Source: Sebastes aleutianus | Taxonomy: Eukaryota; Chordata; Actinopteri; Perciformes; Sebastidae | DNA: 64,000 bases | Direction: 5' to 3' | NCBI GenBank assembly: GCA_916700875.1 | Contig: CAKAKS010000301.1 | Span: 119,501-183,500, forward strand | Shown here: piece after piece, positions 12,814 to 27,400 of the stretch | Numbering within the stretch: the stretch's first letter is position 1 | Layout of the letters: every line of letters starts with the position of its first letter | The notes under the pieces: model-generated | What the model saw: only the letters and a program-made list of their open reading frames with translations | What the model was told of the DNA's origin: nothing | Database searches by the model: none | Translations under genes and position numbers: made by a program

Positions 12814-15800
12814 TTGTTGTTGTTTTTTAACAGATTTAATAAATAACACATAACGGTAGAGCTGCAACAATGAATCTATTAGTTGTTAACTATTAAATCA
12901 ATCGGCAACTATTTTGATAATCCGTAATCGGTTTGAGTATTTTTTTTAAGAAAAAAAGTCAAAATTCTCAGATTCCAGCTTCTTAAATGTGAGTATTTTC
13001 TGGTTTCTTTACTCCTCTATGACAGTAAACTGAATATCTTTGAGTTGTGGACAAAACAAGACATTTGAGGACGTCATCTTGGGCTTTGAGAAACACTGAT
13101 TGACATTTTTCACCATTTTATGACATTTTATAGATCAAACAACTAATCGATTAATCAAAAAATAATCTACAGTTTAGGTGACATAATTGATAACGCTCTC
13201 ATGTCTGTGTTCAAAATGAAGCTGCAGGCGGTTAGGTTAGCTTAGCATAAAGACTGGGAACAAGGGTAACAGCTGGCGTGGCTCTGTCGGAAGGTAACAA
13301 AGCTGTTTACAACACCTCTAAAGCTAACTTATTAACCCGTCAAATAAGGCTGCACATAACGATTATTTTCATTGTCGATTTATGTTTTATTCAATGTATT
13401 TGGCCATGCTGTATCCAAATATCCAACCTGGAATCTTCCAAAAATGCCATGGTGCTGCAGTGATCCCTAACCTGCTTCACACAACACAGAAATGACCACT
13501 AACATGTGTTTGCATTGTTGCTGTGTGTAATCTGTGTCCCTTTGCTGTGTGTTAATCAGAAAACCCTTCCTCTCCACTTTGGCAGTTGTCCACTACTCAA
13601 CAAGGAGGTCTGTTTGCTCCACAAAGGCTGCTATTCACTCCACTATATTCATCATCACCCCTCGCTTATTCATACTGTAATTCGTAATTCCCCCCCCTTG
13701 ACAATGCTCAATTCAGCCAGTTAGATAACCAGTCTGTGGTTGTGTGAAGGAGTAGTCTGCATCGACCGGGGATGAAAGGGATTCAACACTGGCTTCCGTT
13801 CATGATTGTTACCTGTCTGAATAGTAGACTGCACCATTTTCCTCATTTAACCGTAGCTTTATAACAGATATGACAGCTCAATCCCTCTTTTGTGCTGAGG
13901 TAGCTCACCCAAATTAACCAGCTAACCCAGAATGATCCTATCAGCCGAGAGAGACAGTGGGAAATGAAGGAGGCAGATTAAGTGAGGAGCAGAGACAAAA
14001 AAAGAGAAAGAAGATGGGATGGGGGAAAAGTGATACTTCCACTATTCTGCTGTGTGAGCACTGGCGTTTTTCTTCCTACATGGTCTTGCCTTGTCCTTCG
14101 CTTGGCCAGCAGCCACGGGCGGCTCCAGTATCACATGTAATCATTGTTATTTTGAGGCCCAGGACGAGTCCCTATTATCCTCCCTGCCCCTGTTAATGAG
14201 GAAACCAGAACTCTGACATCCACCAGCTCCGATATCTTCCTCCCATTTGTCACAAAAGTGGAACAAACACCTCCTATCTCCCTCCTGAAGAAAGACAGTC
14301 CTAATCTCAATTACATCATATACAGGTTGTTTTATCTCAGAACAGGTCTCTCTAGTGATGGTTTTAGCCACTCTAGCAGCGTGGCTCTGGGTCCACCACT
14401 TTGGTCCAGACTGAAATAATCTCAACAATTAATGGATCGCCATTCATGGTCCCCAGAGGATGACGCCTACTGACTTTGGTGATCCCCTGACTTTTTGCCT
14501 TTTGCCACCATGAGGATCATTTTTGATTATTAGTGAAATGTCTCAACGACTATTATTTGGTACAGAAATTTGTGTTCCCCTCAGGATGAATTGGTGATCC
14601 CCTGACCATCATCATATTAAACGTTTCTCTTATACCTGCAAAAATATTGACTTTCCCATCAGCCTCAGCTCTTATTTGTGCCTCCGACTTGTCTTTCTGA
14701 GTCGGAGATATACAGAATGTCTAACAGCTACAATATCTCCTACTTGGCGACTAGACCTACAGAAGCGTTGACAAACCACTGGAAACATGGCTGCAAAGAC
14801 ACCATAGTAGTTATATCTAATTACAATCTAATAGAATCATTCAGCTAATTTAAAAAGATAAATACTGTCTGTTTTCTATTTGGTTTCACAAAACACTTCA
14901 AATATGTAACAAATATCAAAGCTCATTCCTGATATTCATTTGGTATGACTACAAGGCTAGCAGTGGGGGTAACCTTATTGGAATAATAGATTGACTCCTG
15001 CATGTTGGAGTAATGGTTTTCCTGTTTTTACTGTTGTGCAAATATTGCATTAATACAGCATTTGTGCTAATTAGTAAATGTTAGGATGCTAACATGCTAA
15101 ACTAAGATATACATAGTAAACATTATACCTGCTGCATCATCATGTTAGCTTTGTCTTTGTGAGCATGTTATAATGCTGATGTTAGCATTCAGCTCAAAGC
15201 ACCGCTATCCGTAAATACAACCTCACAGACCTCTTAGGGCGCTTTCACAAGCCAACATTTAGTCAGTTTTAATCAAACTCTGATGTGGTTCGTTTGAGCA
15301 GTTGTGAACGCAGTAATCGTACTCTGGTGCGGACCAAAACACTTGACAGTGGACAAACCGCTTGCGAGAGGTGGTCTAGGACCATTTCTAAGCAAACCAT
15401 AACGCAGGCTGCCCGTGTGGGCATTTGTTGAGATGGACACAGGTAAACGACAGGTTAACATGAGTGGGAGAGGACTGACCTGGACTACTGCAGAAGTCCA
15501 ATGTCTGCTTGACATCCGGGCCAAAGAGAACACACAGAATATGCTAAATAAAGTCCATAAAAATAGTGATGTTTAAGAAGTCATTCAAGATAAACTGGAG
15601 AAGCGATTCGTGTGCAGAGTAGATCAGTGCCGAGTCAAAGTGAAAAAACTTTGACAGCAATATTTCAAAGTCAATGATTCCCTGCATAGAAGCGGCAGCT
15701 CTCGAGCCAAAAAAGATAAACTCGCTCCTTCATACACGCCCTTCAGCAAATTATTTTTTTTTATTTGGTCTAATTTAATTTGTGCGCTGTGAAACTGAAC

Positions 15801-18800
15801 CAGACTAAATAGAAAACAAACCAAAAGTATCCGTTTCATTCTGATTCGGAGTAGCCAAATGGAGTATGTCTTGTTAAAGTGCCCTAAGTCTTGTTTCTCT
15901 TCTTTTTTTTTTACTGTTCTAAATTTAAAATACAGTTGAGTTTCCTTTAAAACACTACAGTACACTGAAGCTATCCCGTGTTTGCTGTAACTGGGATAAA
16001 TGAGATGCTAAGACAATGTCAGCAGTATTTATTAATGGCTTGAGAAAGAAGTTTGTTAATCAGCAGCAGACCTGATTGTAGGCTGATGAAACTTACAGGG
16101 AACCAATTTTGATTCAATGCTTTTTCAAAAATGAACAACACAGCTGATATTGAGCCTAACTGTCTGTCATTTGTCTTTGAGAGGAAACTTGCAGCATGAT
16201 CGTCTTTATGTACCTTCAGTCCTTTCAATGTCAGTATTTACTGAGTGATGAGAGATGCTTCTTGGTAATGCAGCTAATGAACACTAAAAGGACACTGGAA
16301 GCTAAAAACACTGTTGTTTTAGTGCTTCCATCTGCACTTTGTTAACTCAGGTTTATTTGTATCACTATCCAGCATTGCCCATTTTCTTTCCCTCTGCCTA
16401 GTTTGAAGGCATCATCCATATAGGAGCTCCATGTACACGATGATGACAAATACCTCTTGAGACAGCCCGAGTGAGAGGAAAGGCAGGAGAGCTGAGAGAG
16501 ATAAAAAAAAAAAAGCATGGAGAGAAGGATGGACTGAGAGATTCTGCCCAGGGGGGCTAAGAGAGAGGATTTGGATGAGAGAAAGAGGCAGGCATGGTAT
16601 AGCAACAAAAAGATATGGAGAGGAGAGAGCGAGACTGAGAGGTCCATGGTGTGGAAGAGGGGAGCAGACCGATGTGAAAGAAAGCGAAAAGAGACATGTG
16701 GAGTGCTCTGCTGCGTCGGGAAAAGGGGGCTTTAATATCATCTAAAACACATCTGTGTGAGCAGCTGCCAGTGAGAAGGAGAGATGCAATGTGGAATTGA
16801 GAGTGTTTGTCGACTTGGTGCCAAAATGTATGCAGACTGTGTACCTTGCATTGGGAGGGTGCAGTGAGGTGGCCATTGCGACAAGCAAAAGAGCGAGTCA
16901 GTGTTGGAAGTTGGAGAAAGCAGGAGGGAGGGAGAAGTGTGAGAAGGAGAAAGGGACAGATAAGAGGAGAGGTGGGTTATGGCTTGCTTTTTTTCTCTCA
17001 AGACATGTAGGCTGCAGTTGCAGAACAGCTTGAACGGTCTGATTTGGTATTTATTTCAGACATTTTAACTGCATGATTCGATGACTCCGTATCGTCGTTG
17101 CACCTCTCTATATGTGCATATGCAGTGATGCAATGTTTTTGTGTCTGTTTGCACGTCTGTGTGTGTTTCACCGTCTGTATTGGCGTCTCTGTGTGTGTTT
17201 TGGGAGTTGGAAACAGGTTTGAATGGGCGCCGTCTGTCAATTGTGTTGGTCCAGGGTGACTGGGCGTGGACTCGTCTGTACAGGATGGCGACATACAGAG
17301 TCGGGGATGGAAATGATTCTAATTAAGGGAATATTCGGGTGTCTGAACCTGATTAGGCTCTCTGTCCCACTTGCTGATGTAATCGTTCTAATAGGGTCAT
17401 TTGTTTCATTCACACACTCAGTAGATGTGACAATGGAAATGTTTTCTTCCTGTCTTATTTCATTTGCTATATTCCCTCCTTGTCTCTGCGGAGTTCTGCC
17501 AGTGTGTCTGCCTTTTATTACATTACGTCTGTGTGTTTGCGTCTGTCTATCTTCCTCTCTATTAGACTGGCTAAATAAGAGTCGAAATGACTCGCTGCTG
17601 AGAAGATATAAATCCTGCTCTAGTCTCCAGCCTCCTAGGAAACACATGCACTGTTGCCAGTTGGAAAAGGCGTCTTTTTCTAGAGGTGCATTTGAAAGTA
17701 AAAAATCCTCAGTATCACATCAGTGTGATAAATTTGCACCGCAGGCCTCAGAAAGTAAGAAAGGGGGAACATTTTGTCTCCTAAATGATGCCAGCTGTAT
17801 GCATGCATTAAGGTGCCGCTGTTAACAGCTGGTCCACGACAGGCAGCAAAGGAAAAGTACTTTAGTATTTTTACGTGATGTGAACCCAAGTTGAAGTATA
17901 AATCAATTCCACATTTGCTGTTCTCTACCCACATACTGCTTTTTTGTTCCACTTTCCTACTGTGTGTGTACAATAGACGTTCATCAGGTAAAGTGATAAT
18001 AACCTGATTACACCTGTAGGTGGTGGTGACTCAGCAAACATGTTGCTGTCTCATGATTGCATACTGGGTTAAACAAAGGAGGGAACTTTATGCCTATCTA
18101 AATACAGTGTGATAACAGTGGTACCTCCATGTATAATATTTCATAAAGAACTAGATGCATATAATACAGTTTAATATCTTAATGTTATTATTCTATTACT
18201 GCTAACACCACATGTTGTTCCTGGAAAAAAAGCCTCTATTCTGTTGAAATAGTTTTACATCTACTGAAGCAACAACAGCAGCTTGTTTGGAATAAGGCAG
18301 ATCAAATACAGTATGAAGCTGCAGTAGGTGTCAATGAGTGGCCCCTATGCAAAACACTAAATCAATTACTGCTAATCACCAAAGCGTTTGCCGGAAAAAA
18401 CAAGAATATTGCCAGTTAACTGAGACATTTTCTTTATATTAAGCTCCACATTGCATAGGCTCCCTGTGTTGCCACAACAAAATGTGAATTTATAAACTTT
18501 AAATTAGATAATATTCTATTTTATACTGTTATACGGTAAAAACGTCTGCAGATATCCTATATCATGTTTTAGGTCCTGTACGTTTGTAGTACAAACTGCA
18601 GTTGTGTTTTTCTTTATTTCACATGAACTTGCTAAGAATGATCATTAAAGTCTTCTATATTTCTGCTGCCCTCTCTCAAAGCATCACTGCATTATTATTA
18701 TGAAGTGGTTATTTTTAATGTATTTATATGATAGTTTTTATAAATAAATGCATCATCTACTTTGTTCTTTTATGAAATAACAACATCAATTAATGTCAAA

Positions 18801-21800
18801 TGGAATGATCTGTTGATGGAAAAACATGTATTTATTTATTTTGATATTCGAGTTATTGCTCAAACACCCGATGCTTCGGACATAGATGCCTTCATATTCC
18901 CAGTCAACGCCACACACAGTTCACCATTTGATTCAAGTTGACATAAGGGGACAAAATATGTTTACTGAAATTATTTCATAAATAAACTTTGCCACTCAAT
19001 GGCTCAGGAATCAAAATGGGTCTGAGTGTGTTTTCAGTAATATCAAGATTATCTACTCTAACTAAATACACTTACACGGTGACTCGATTAGCATTCCAAA
19101 CTATAATATGTATTCTTTCGACCAAAACGTTTGTTCCAGCTGCTTAAAGATTGACCCCAAAACTTTACCCCTGCTTGACTGAGTAACATCTTCAACGTTG
19201 ACCTCCAGCCAAGCATAAAGACCAGAGAGTTATCAAACAAACTCACGAAGGCAGCGAAGACAGTGAATGCATCAAGTCTTTCCTCACGTGTGTCTGTGAC
19301 CTTCATTTTAGTGCTTTGCCTGAGTTTCATAACTGACTTACACACTATTAATCTGTCTCCTTATATCTCAGGCTCACACAAATGCACATAGACAAATACC
19401 TGCACGCACCCTCACACACACATAAACACCCCACAGAAATGCTTCAGAGAGCAACTCAGATCACAGAAAGACACCCTGCTTGTTACGCCTGCCTGGCTGC
19501 TGTCTGATAAGCGTTAGCCCTGAAACACTGTGAAGGCCGTGAGTAATACAGGCTTCATCTGTATCACTGCTAGTCCCAGGCCAACCTGCTCAACGATGCC
19601 TGGGTTTCTGTTACAGGGCCAAAAGGGGATTTCAAACTCAGAAATGATCCTTTTTTGCCAACATAAACAACATTTGGGATCCCTTTTCTATGTAATTGCT
19701 AGTATATTATTTCCAGATTACCCAATTGGGCTGTAATAAAAATATTCAGAAAACTGGGTGCAATTTTTAAGGATTTTAAACTTCATACTCAACTTTAACT
19801 CTAACCATTTAAAAAACAGTCTGTTTTTCAGTGGAAAATTCGTCACATACTGCATGCACACAATATCTGTGACACTCAGTCTGTTCATGAAAAACACTGA
19901 TGAGGTAAAACTGGGTAAAAGCCATCAATACTAATTGATTACCCTTGTTAAATCAATCACAGAGGGGGGGGATAATGAGAAGCAAATGAGTTTTAAAAAA
20001 TAGGATTGTAAATAATGGGCTGTGACTCAAAATCATGACGCTGAGGTCCCTGATCGTTGAATAATATTTTAATATTGAAAATGGATCACATTTTGGTTCA
20101 GTCTTACCACTTTCTTCAGCATCATTTTCAGCTGCAGCAAAAAAATAGTCAGTAAACTTCCTGCTCAGAATCAACTGCAAAGTATATTTCCCTCAGGAGC
20201 AAAAACAGAGCTAAAAAATGTGAATATAAGACTTATATTAATCAGGTGGCCAGAAACACGACTCCAAATGAATACTAATATTGCTCCCATAGACTGTATA
20301 TAAGAAGTGGACATAGTCCCAGTTGGTTTGTGGACTGCCGTTTCGCTCCATATCTGCTGGATGTGTAAATAAGCAACTGTTTGCAAACACAATTGCCATA
20401 TCATATTAAAATGTGATAATATGTCAGTGTTGTTTGTTTCTGCTTCCGCCAAACGGCCCCAAAAAAACAGTTATTGTAGATTTGAATAGAGACATTTTTC
20501 AAATATAGATCTCTAATAGAATAACAGAAGAAAACTTGTTAAATCTGTCCGTTATTGATTGCTGATGTTTTAGTTAATGCTGACCCTGACGACCCCTGTT
20601 GACTCTGCTGATAAACAGCCCAGTACTCTGCTCAGCTGGCCGTGGTCTCAGGTGTGCTGCTTGGAGGGACCTACTTCACTGAAAATGACAACAACCTTTT
20701 CCATGGCAGCTGAGAGGTGGTTTGTTTGCGTAGTGCAAAGACACACTTTTACGCATGCAGACACAAACCTATCAGACTGGCCTATAGTCCGTGCAGTGAA
20801 GCCTTGATGGCCATGTATGAATCACTGTCCATGTTCAACCAAGTCACAAACACAAATGCATGCAAACCATCTCAACACATGCTCAGTATTGGGGCTTACA
20901 AATTGAAGCATTGTTGAAGTGGAGAAACCAATCTGCTGGCTGTGCGTGTGTGTGTGTGTGTGTTGCCCTCAGCGATGAATACAGGACTCGATTAGAATTG
21001 CTGTCATGTCGCAGCACAGCCTGCAGCATTTCCTCTAAAGCACAGAGGAGCGGCCAGTCAGATTTCAGTATCTAGGAGTACCACTCGAGATTAAAAAGTC
21101 AAGAATACCTCGCTCTGTTTCCTGGTCGGCCCGTTGCGATGTTCGAAAATGTTCTTCAGAGGGGAAGAGCGGTGTGGAGCCAGATTAAGTTGTCACAACC
21201 TCTTTGTAAGTACTGAAGAGGGATCCTTTAAATAGTAATGCTACCTCTAAGTCAAGGTCTGTTTGCAGGCACAAGTTTGTAATTCAAACATGTTCGGATT
21301 TATCTTGACAGGAAATATCATCTTCTGTTCAAATATGTTAGCTTGAATGTTGAGGAAAAAGTAGACGAGTCCTTAGATTTACTGGCTAAAGCTTTTATTT
21401 GTTTGGCATCCTCTCTGTGTCTCTAATGGCTCTAATTTCATTTTTACTGTATTTTATGTATGTATAACCTTTTAGGTGAGAACCATGGTGCTTTCAGAGA
21501 AGACATGGGGAACAGATTGACAAGATGAGGATATAGGACTGTTAAAATATGATTATAAAAGAGAATATTAAAAAGACATAAATACAGAAGGATACAATTA
21601 TAAATTACATAATAAAATGGAAATATCACTCAGCCACAATACAAGGCTAATAGATAAAAACTGAGTTAAGGCTAAAATATTCTATATTCATTAGGACTGT
21701 CAAAGTTAACGTGATAATAAAGCGTTGACATGCCCACTTTATGATAATCACATGCAGTTTGGGGCAAGTCATAGTCAAGTCAGCACACTGACACACTGAC

Positions 21801-24283
21801 AGCTGTTGTTGGGCTTGAGTTATCTATGTTATGATTTGAGCATATCTTTTATGCTAAATGCAGTACCTGTGAGGGTTTCTGGACAATATTTGTCATTGTT
21901 TTGATTTCCAATAATAAGTATATACATACATTTGCATAACGCAAGCATATTAGTATTAAATACTTGACAATTGACAATTAATTTGTGATTAATTGCGATT
22001 AAATATTAATTATATTTAAGTCTTCCTCATTAAGTCTGGAGGAACGCAATATCTGAGCAACAAAAAAACTATTAGACAAATCTCTAAAAATGGATTTTGA
22101 GGCAAAATTTAAAGCTGCAATATCTGACTTTTTTGGGCAGCAGAACACAATATTGACATATAATCACATAATAAAATTGTTTTGGTGAATGTGTTAGCAA
22201 ACAGTTGTTTATGTACACATCCAGCAGACACAGAGCACCACATTCATTTGGAGTCGTGCTTCTTGGCAGACATTCAATCTCTTTTTACTGTAGCTCTGGT
22301 TTGGTCTCCACAAACTCCTCAGGAAAATATCTGACTGTTAAAGGGATAGTGGTGTTTTGAAGTGGGGTTGTATGAGGTACTTATCAGTGTACACTTAAAC
22401 TGATATTGATTTTTTTAAGGTGAGACTTTTGCTTTTAGCTGGCTAAAATACATTTTGCTGTCAGCCCCGTCCACAACACTATATTGCTTTGCTCCTGTGT
22501 CGATACTCCTGTCTGTTTCTCCAAACTGGGAGCGTACTGATCGTCATCTACTGTAGGTAATGCACCAACTACGGATAAGTACCTCATACAACCCTACTTC
22601 AAAACACCAGAACTATCCCTTTAAGCTGCTAAATGCTCCACTGTGTTCACCAGCTAGTTGCGAACTTTATCTGTCTGCTGGACAGGAAGCATACAGTGGG
22701 TTTATTACAGCTTTTTAGCTGATAACAGCTGCCTACTGTGGATGGAAATTAGGTTGAGAGTGGAGATTAGGGGCCAGAAAACCAAAACATTGATCCAAAA
22801 TAGGTTAAAAGGCTCCGTAAGGATGGAGTAGGGCTATACTGTATCGATATTGTGATATGAGACTAGATATTGTCTTAGATTTTGGATAACGTAATATTGT
22901 AATACACCAATAGTCAACCCTACAATATCATTGCTATATTGACATTGAAGTATTTAGTGAAAAATATCATATTTGATTTTCTCCATATCACCTAGCCCTA
23001 GGATGAAGGTTACTGCAGAGTTGGGTGATAATTCTATGATGGCTGTGATGACCCCTTTCAATTACACTCAGCAAGTTGTTCCATTATGTAAAACATATTG
23101 ATTAGTGCAGCTTTAAAATAAGGTCTATGCCAGCAGACTGCATGTTGGTGCACGGCTTTATGAGCAACATCCTGGATGTTGTTCCAGGAAGTAGAGGGAC
23201 ATACTGAGCAGCAGCACAATGATGTTTTTATGTGACAGGTGTTTAATGGATCCACAGATCCTGTGTGATTTACAGCGTCATGCTAGTAGTGGTGATATCA
23301 TGGTTCAATTTACAGCCTGCCATGACCTTGACCTTTGTGAGTGTTCATGTGTGCATTCACTATGTAGCCATGTCAGCAATATGTAAACCACTTATAGGCA
23401 TTAACTTCATGTGTAAGTAAGATGGTACGTAGCTTTTATATTTTGGTCTTGTTTGCTATTTTTACTGCTTTCAAATACATACGAATAAACAAATTCTTGG
23501 ATGAATAATACTAAACGTCCCTCTCTATTATCTCTTGGAAGAGCCCCACTCTCTCTGGCACCTCTGACGCTCCATGCCTCAGTGATCACAGGGCTGTTGT
23601 GGGACAGGCGTTCTCTCCAGGCTGCTGTCATTATTATTCAGGACCCGAGAAATGGTTTTCACAGACTGTCCTCTGACAGCTGAGCAGGATCTGGGGTTAA
23701 ACTGGTTACAGAATCACTTGGCACTGCTGCCCCTCTGAAGAACATATCAATGGGAATATGAGAATCTAGCGGGTCAGTGACAGATAAATGAGGTGTCAAA
23801 GATAAAGTTCATTCGAGCCTGTACAAAAAATTGCAGGTGATAACTCTATCCACCTTAGAATAAATTTATATTGTGCATTATGATCCTTCAGACTGCTGCA
23901 TTAAGGGCGACTGTGTTATAATGTGACATTACTGTGTGGCTACAGAAGAGCTATTTTTGGTGTGCTGTTGACTTCAGGAATAGAGACAAGGTAATTCTAC
24001 ACAGCAGCTGAATTCAGTCAAAATTCTTACGTATCGTGTTCTTTTATTATTCAAGGCTTATATTATGTGGGCGTCCCTGAGACTCAGGACATGAGACAAC
24101 ACTGAGAAGGAGCTGCACTTACATGTGTTGAGTTGATTGAGCATCTGTGCGTATGAGTGAAACAATTTAGAGAGCGTGGACAATGTGTGGCCTCTGGTCT
24201 CGGCAGGGCAGGATTAGCTGTTATGAGGCAAAGGGGCATGACATTTAAATCCCATCCCGTCGAGAAGGACGATTCTGTGTGTG

Positions 24284-24320
<37 letters not shown>

Positions 24321-24439
24321 CGGGGCAGCAGGGGTAAGAGTTTTGGAGGGGGGGTTTGGTGGAAAATGTTAGAAATGTCATTGCTTCTTACACGGTTTGA
24401 CTTTGAAAAGGTGACTCTCTCTCTCTCTCTCCCCCTCTG

Positions 24440-24470
<31 letters not shown>

Positions 24471-27400
24471 GTCTCTATCTCTCAGATAAGTTGTTTGGAA
24501 AGCGGCTGCTGCAGGCTGGGAGACACATCATGTCTCATAAGTCTTGGATGAAAACGGTGCCCACGGAGAACTGTGATGTCCTCATGACATTTGCAGGTCA
24601 AGCAGTCACACGCTCACACACGTTTGTATTTCTATCCTTGTGAGGACCGTCGTTGACATAGTGAAACCCTAACCTTCACCATCACAACAACATGTATAGG
24701 TCAACCCTTTCTCTCAACTAAACCTAGGTGCAACTAATGGATATTTTCATTATCTCCCAGAGCCCAATGTAATATATTCAAATTGCTCGTTTTGTCCAAT
24801 TAATTGTTTAAAACCTAAAGATATTCAGTATACTGTCATATGTGACAAAGAAAAGCAGCAAATCCTCCATTTGAGAAGCTGGAACCACATAATGTTTTTG
24901 CATTTTTGCTTGAAAAACTATAACGCTAAAAAGAAAATAGCTGTCAAATGATTTTCAGTCTAACTGTTTGAGCTCTACTAAACTGTAACACCAAGTCTTA
25001 ACCCTTAAATATCCCTTTGAATAAGTGAAGACTGGCCGTAATATCCTAACTTCCCAGTGTCTTCGCTCTTTAGGTCTAAATATTGGTCCTCACAAATATG
25101 GAAGTACAGGAGCACACACACACGCAGACACATTTGCATTATAACACAAATTTGCAAACAACCTTTTTATTTAAATGCTCCAACCTTCACCACAGCTTCA
25201 AAAAATGTAAAATGTGATTTAATCTGATAAATATACAGCTGTAAATGTACCCTCAGGCAAGGAAGAAAACAATTTCTCCCATTTAAAGAGATTATTATGT
25301 ATCTCTAAGAACACAGAGATCCCATCCTACCGCTGAGCAGCAGATAACTATTATCTGCAAGATCAATACAGTCACGTACTGTTGATAATAAAGATGAGAA
25401 TCATGACTATTATATTGATCGTACTACCTCATTTAACTTTCTTAGCCATAGCCTGAAGGTCAGAGGAGCAGTTTTATGACCAGTTTTAATCTCTGAAGCA
25501 GCTGAGAAAGCAGAGAAGAAGAGTCATTCTCAAGTGTTTGTTGGTACGACTCTTAACCTCCAGTTGCTGCTCAGGAATAAATAGTACAAGACTGTGGGAG
25601 TACTCCCGGCAGCTACCGTGTACAACGATGCGTGGGTATGTTTGAAAATGTATTTTTATTTTTTATTTCCTGCCACAGACACTACAGATGACCACACGTT
25701 GCTATGGCTACTGAACCACATCCGGCTGGGAATCCCAGAGCTCATCATCCAAATACGACATCACAAGCACACACGAGTCTACGCATTCTTCGTCACCGCC
25801 ACATATGAAAAGTAAGGACTCTGCCTCTCTGCAAAGGTTGTCTATTGTTAGCAACACATTTTTGCAAGGGTATATTTAGTCATACATTTCTAATCTTATG
25901 TGCAACTAATGGTTATTTTCATTATTTATTAATCTGTAATTTTATAAAAAGTAATCGACTGTTTGTTTTTTCTATAAAATGTCAGAAAATAGTGAAAATG
26001 TTCATCACAGTGACATCTTCAGGTGTCTTGTTTTGTCTGATCAACGGTCCAAAACCCAAAGATATTCAATTAACAATGACATAAAACAGACAAAATAAGA
26101 CAATCCTCGCATTGGGGAAGTTAGAACAAGTAAATGTTTGTAATTTTACTTGATAAATGACTCAAAAGAACAATTATTGGTTCAAAATAGTTTTGCCAGT
26201 TAATTTTCTGTCGCCTGATTAATCGTTAAACGGTTTGATTCCTATTTAACAGCCAAGGGACTAAGACATGTACATACTGTTATTTATTGGATTTAAATTA
26301 GAAAAACTATGTGATATAACAGTAAAAAAAAATAGCATGAAAAAGAAAAGAAGGAAAAAATTAGGTACAATAGTTTGAGATTATATAGGACTATAATTTT
26401 GAGAGTTTTCTGAAGATATGATGATGTAGAATTTCACCATTAGATGAAGAAGAAGAGAAGAAGAAGAGGAGAAGAAGAAAGCACTTTATTGATCCCCTGA
26501 GGGGAAATTAAATTTTTTTCACTTTGTTATTTTTTACACACCGTACACACAGCCCTAAATACACGCATGCACAAACAGGACCTATATACATGCATTAATG
26601 GAGAGATGTCAGAACAAGGGGGCTGCCCCTGACAGGCGCCACGAGCAGTTTGCTCAAGGGCACCTCGGCATTGCCCAAGAGGCAATCTGGCATCTCTCCA
26701 GCTACCAGTTCACACTAAGTACTTGGTCCATGTGGGGACTCAAACCCGGCGACCCTCCGGTTCCCAAGCCAAATCTAATTTTAGGAAAACTGTCATAGTA
26801 TAAAGACACATGTATAAAATCTGAGTACAAAAAGTCACTATGTGAAATGGGTACTAAGGGGATATCATCACACATGAATACAGATGGACTCATTGGATCC
26901 ACAAGAGTCCCAGCTTTCCAGTAATACCCAATTTATGCAGTTCTAAGTCTTTTTAGGGACCACAATATGCAGAAATATTCAAATACACCAAAAAAAAGTC
27001 TTGTGGGAACCCATATTGAATCCATTTTCAATCACATATATTGAGGTCAGAGATCAAGGGACCCTTTGAAAATGGCCATGTCAGTTTTTCCTTGCCAAAA
27101 TTTAGCGTAACTTTATAAGTATGACAAGTATGACATGGTTGGTACCAATAGATTCCTCAGGTAGGATGCCCGTAGCTTCACTCTAGCTTTAAAATTGAGC
27201 TCGCTACAACGTCTGAAAGACAGAATAGTGGCCGGGTCGGATTTTTAAGAGGTTAATTAAAAATCTATACAGCGTATTGGAGAATTGATACAGTATTGCA
27301 AAACATAATATCGCGATACTCATGTGTATGGATATTTTCTTACACCCCTACTCAACAGATAAAGAAAATGCCAAATGAATAATAGAGTATATATCAGTGC

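Larger units (their letters stand above)
450..24485 (+). other. ano8 intron 1 (about 24 kb)
   Basis: No coding gene is recognisable inside apart from the candidate cassette at 3461-3508. Recognised contents are a three-copy tandem repeat (671-1472), a MITE-like element (2562-2825), an element with an expanded minisatellite (6180-6974), nested elements (10755-11560), a (TG)n (12767-12812), dispersed elements (12855-13170, 15233-15888, 21693-22018) and a composite nest (22111-23117). I see nothing assignable in 1473-2561, 2826-3460, 3509-6179 (except weak similarity of 4300-4560 to the 40341-40908 element), 6975-10754, 11561-12766, 13171-15232, 15889-21692 and 23118-24288. Confidence 0.7.

Noticed and set aside
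16342..17033. Several overlapping minus- and plus-strand ORFs of 80-109 codons
   Set aside because: They sit in a GA-rich intron region, overlap each other in different frames and show no family motif.
17223..17825. 200-codon ORF in ano8 intron 1
   Set aside because: No recognised domain, no upstream promoter or splice signals that fit, and a stop-poor stretch of this length is expected by chance in 64 kb of six frames.
22338..22624. Hairpin that could be read as a microRNA precursor
   Set aside because: The 45-bp stems are the terminal inverted repeats of a TTAA-bounded transposon, with a loop far too large.
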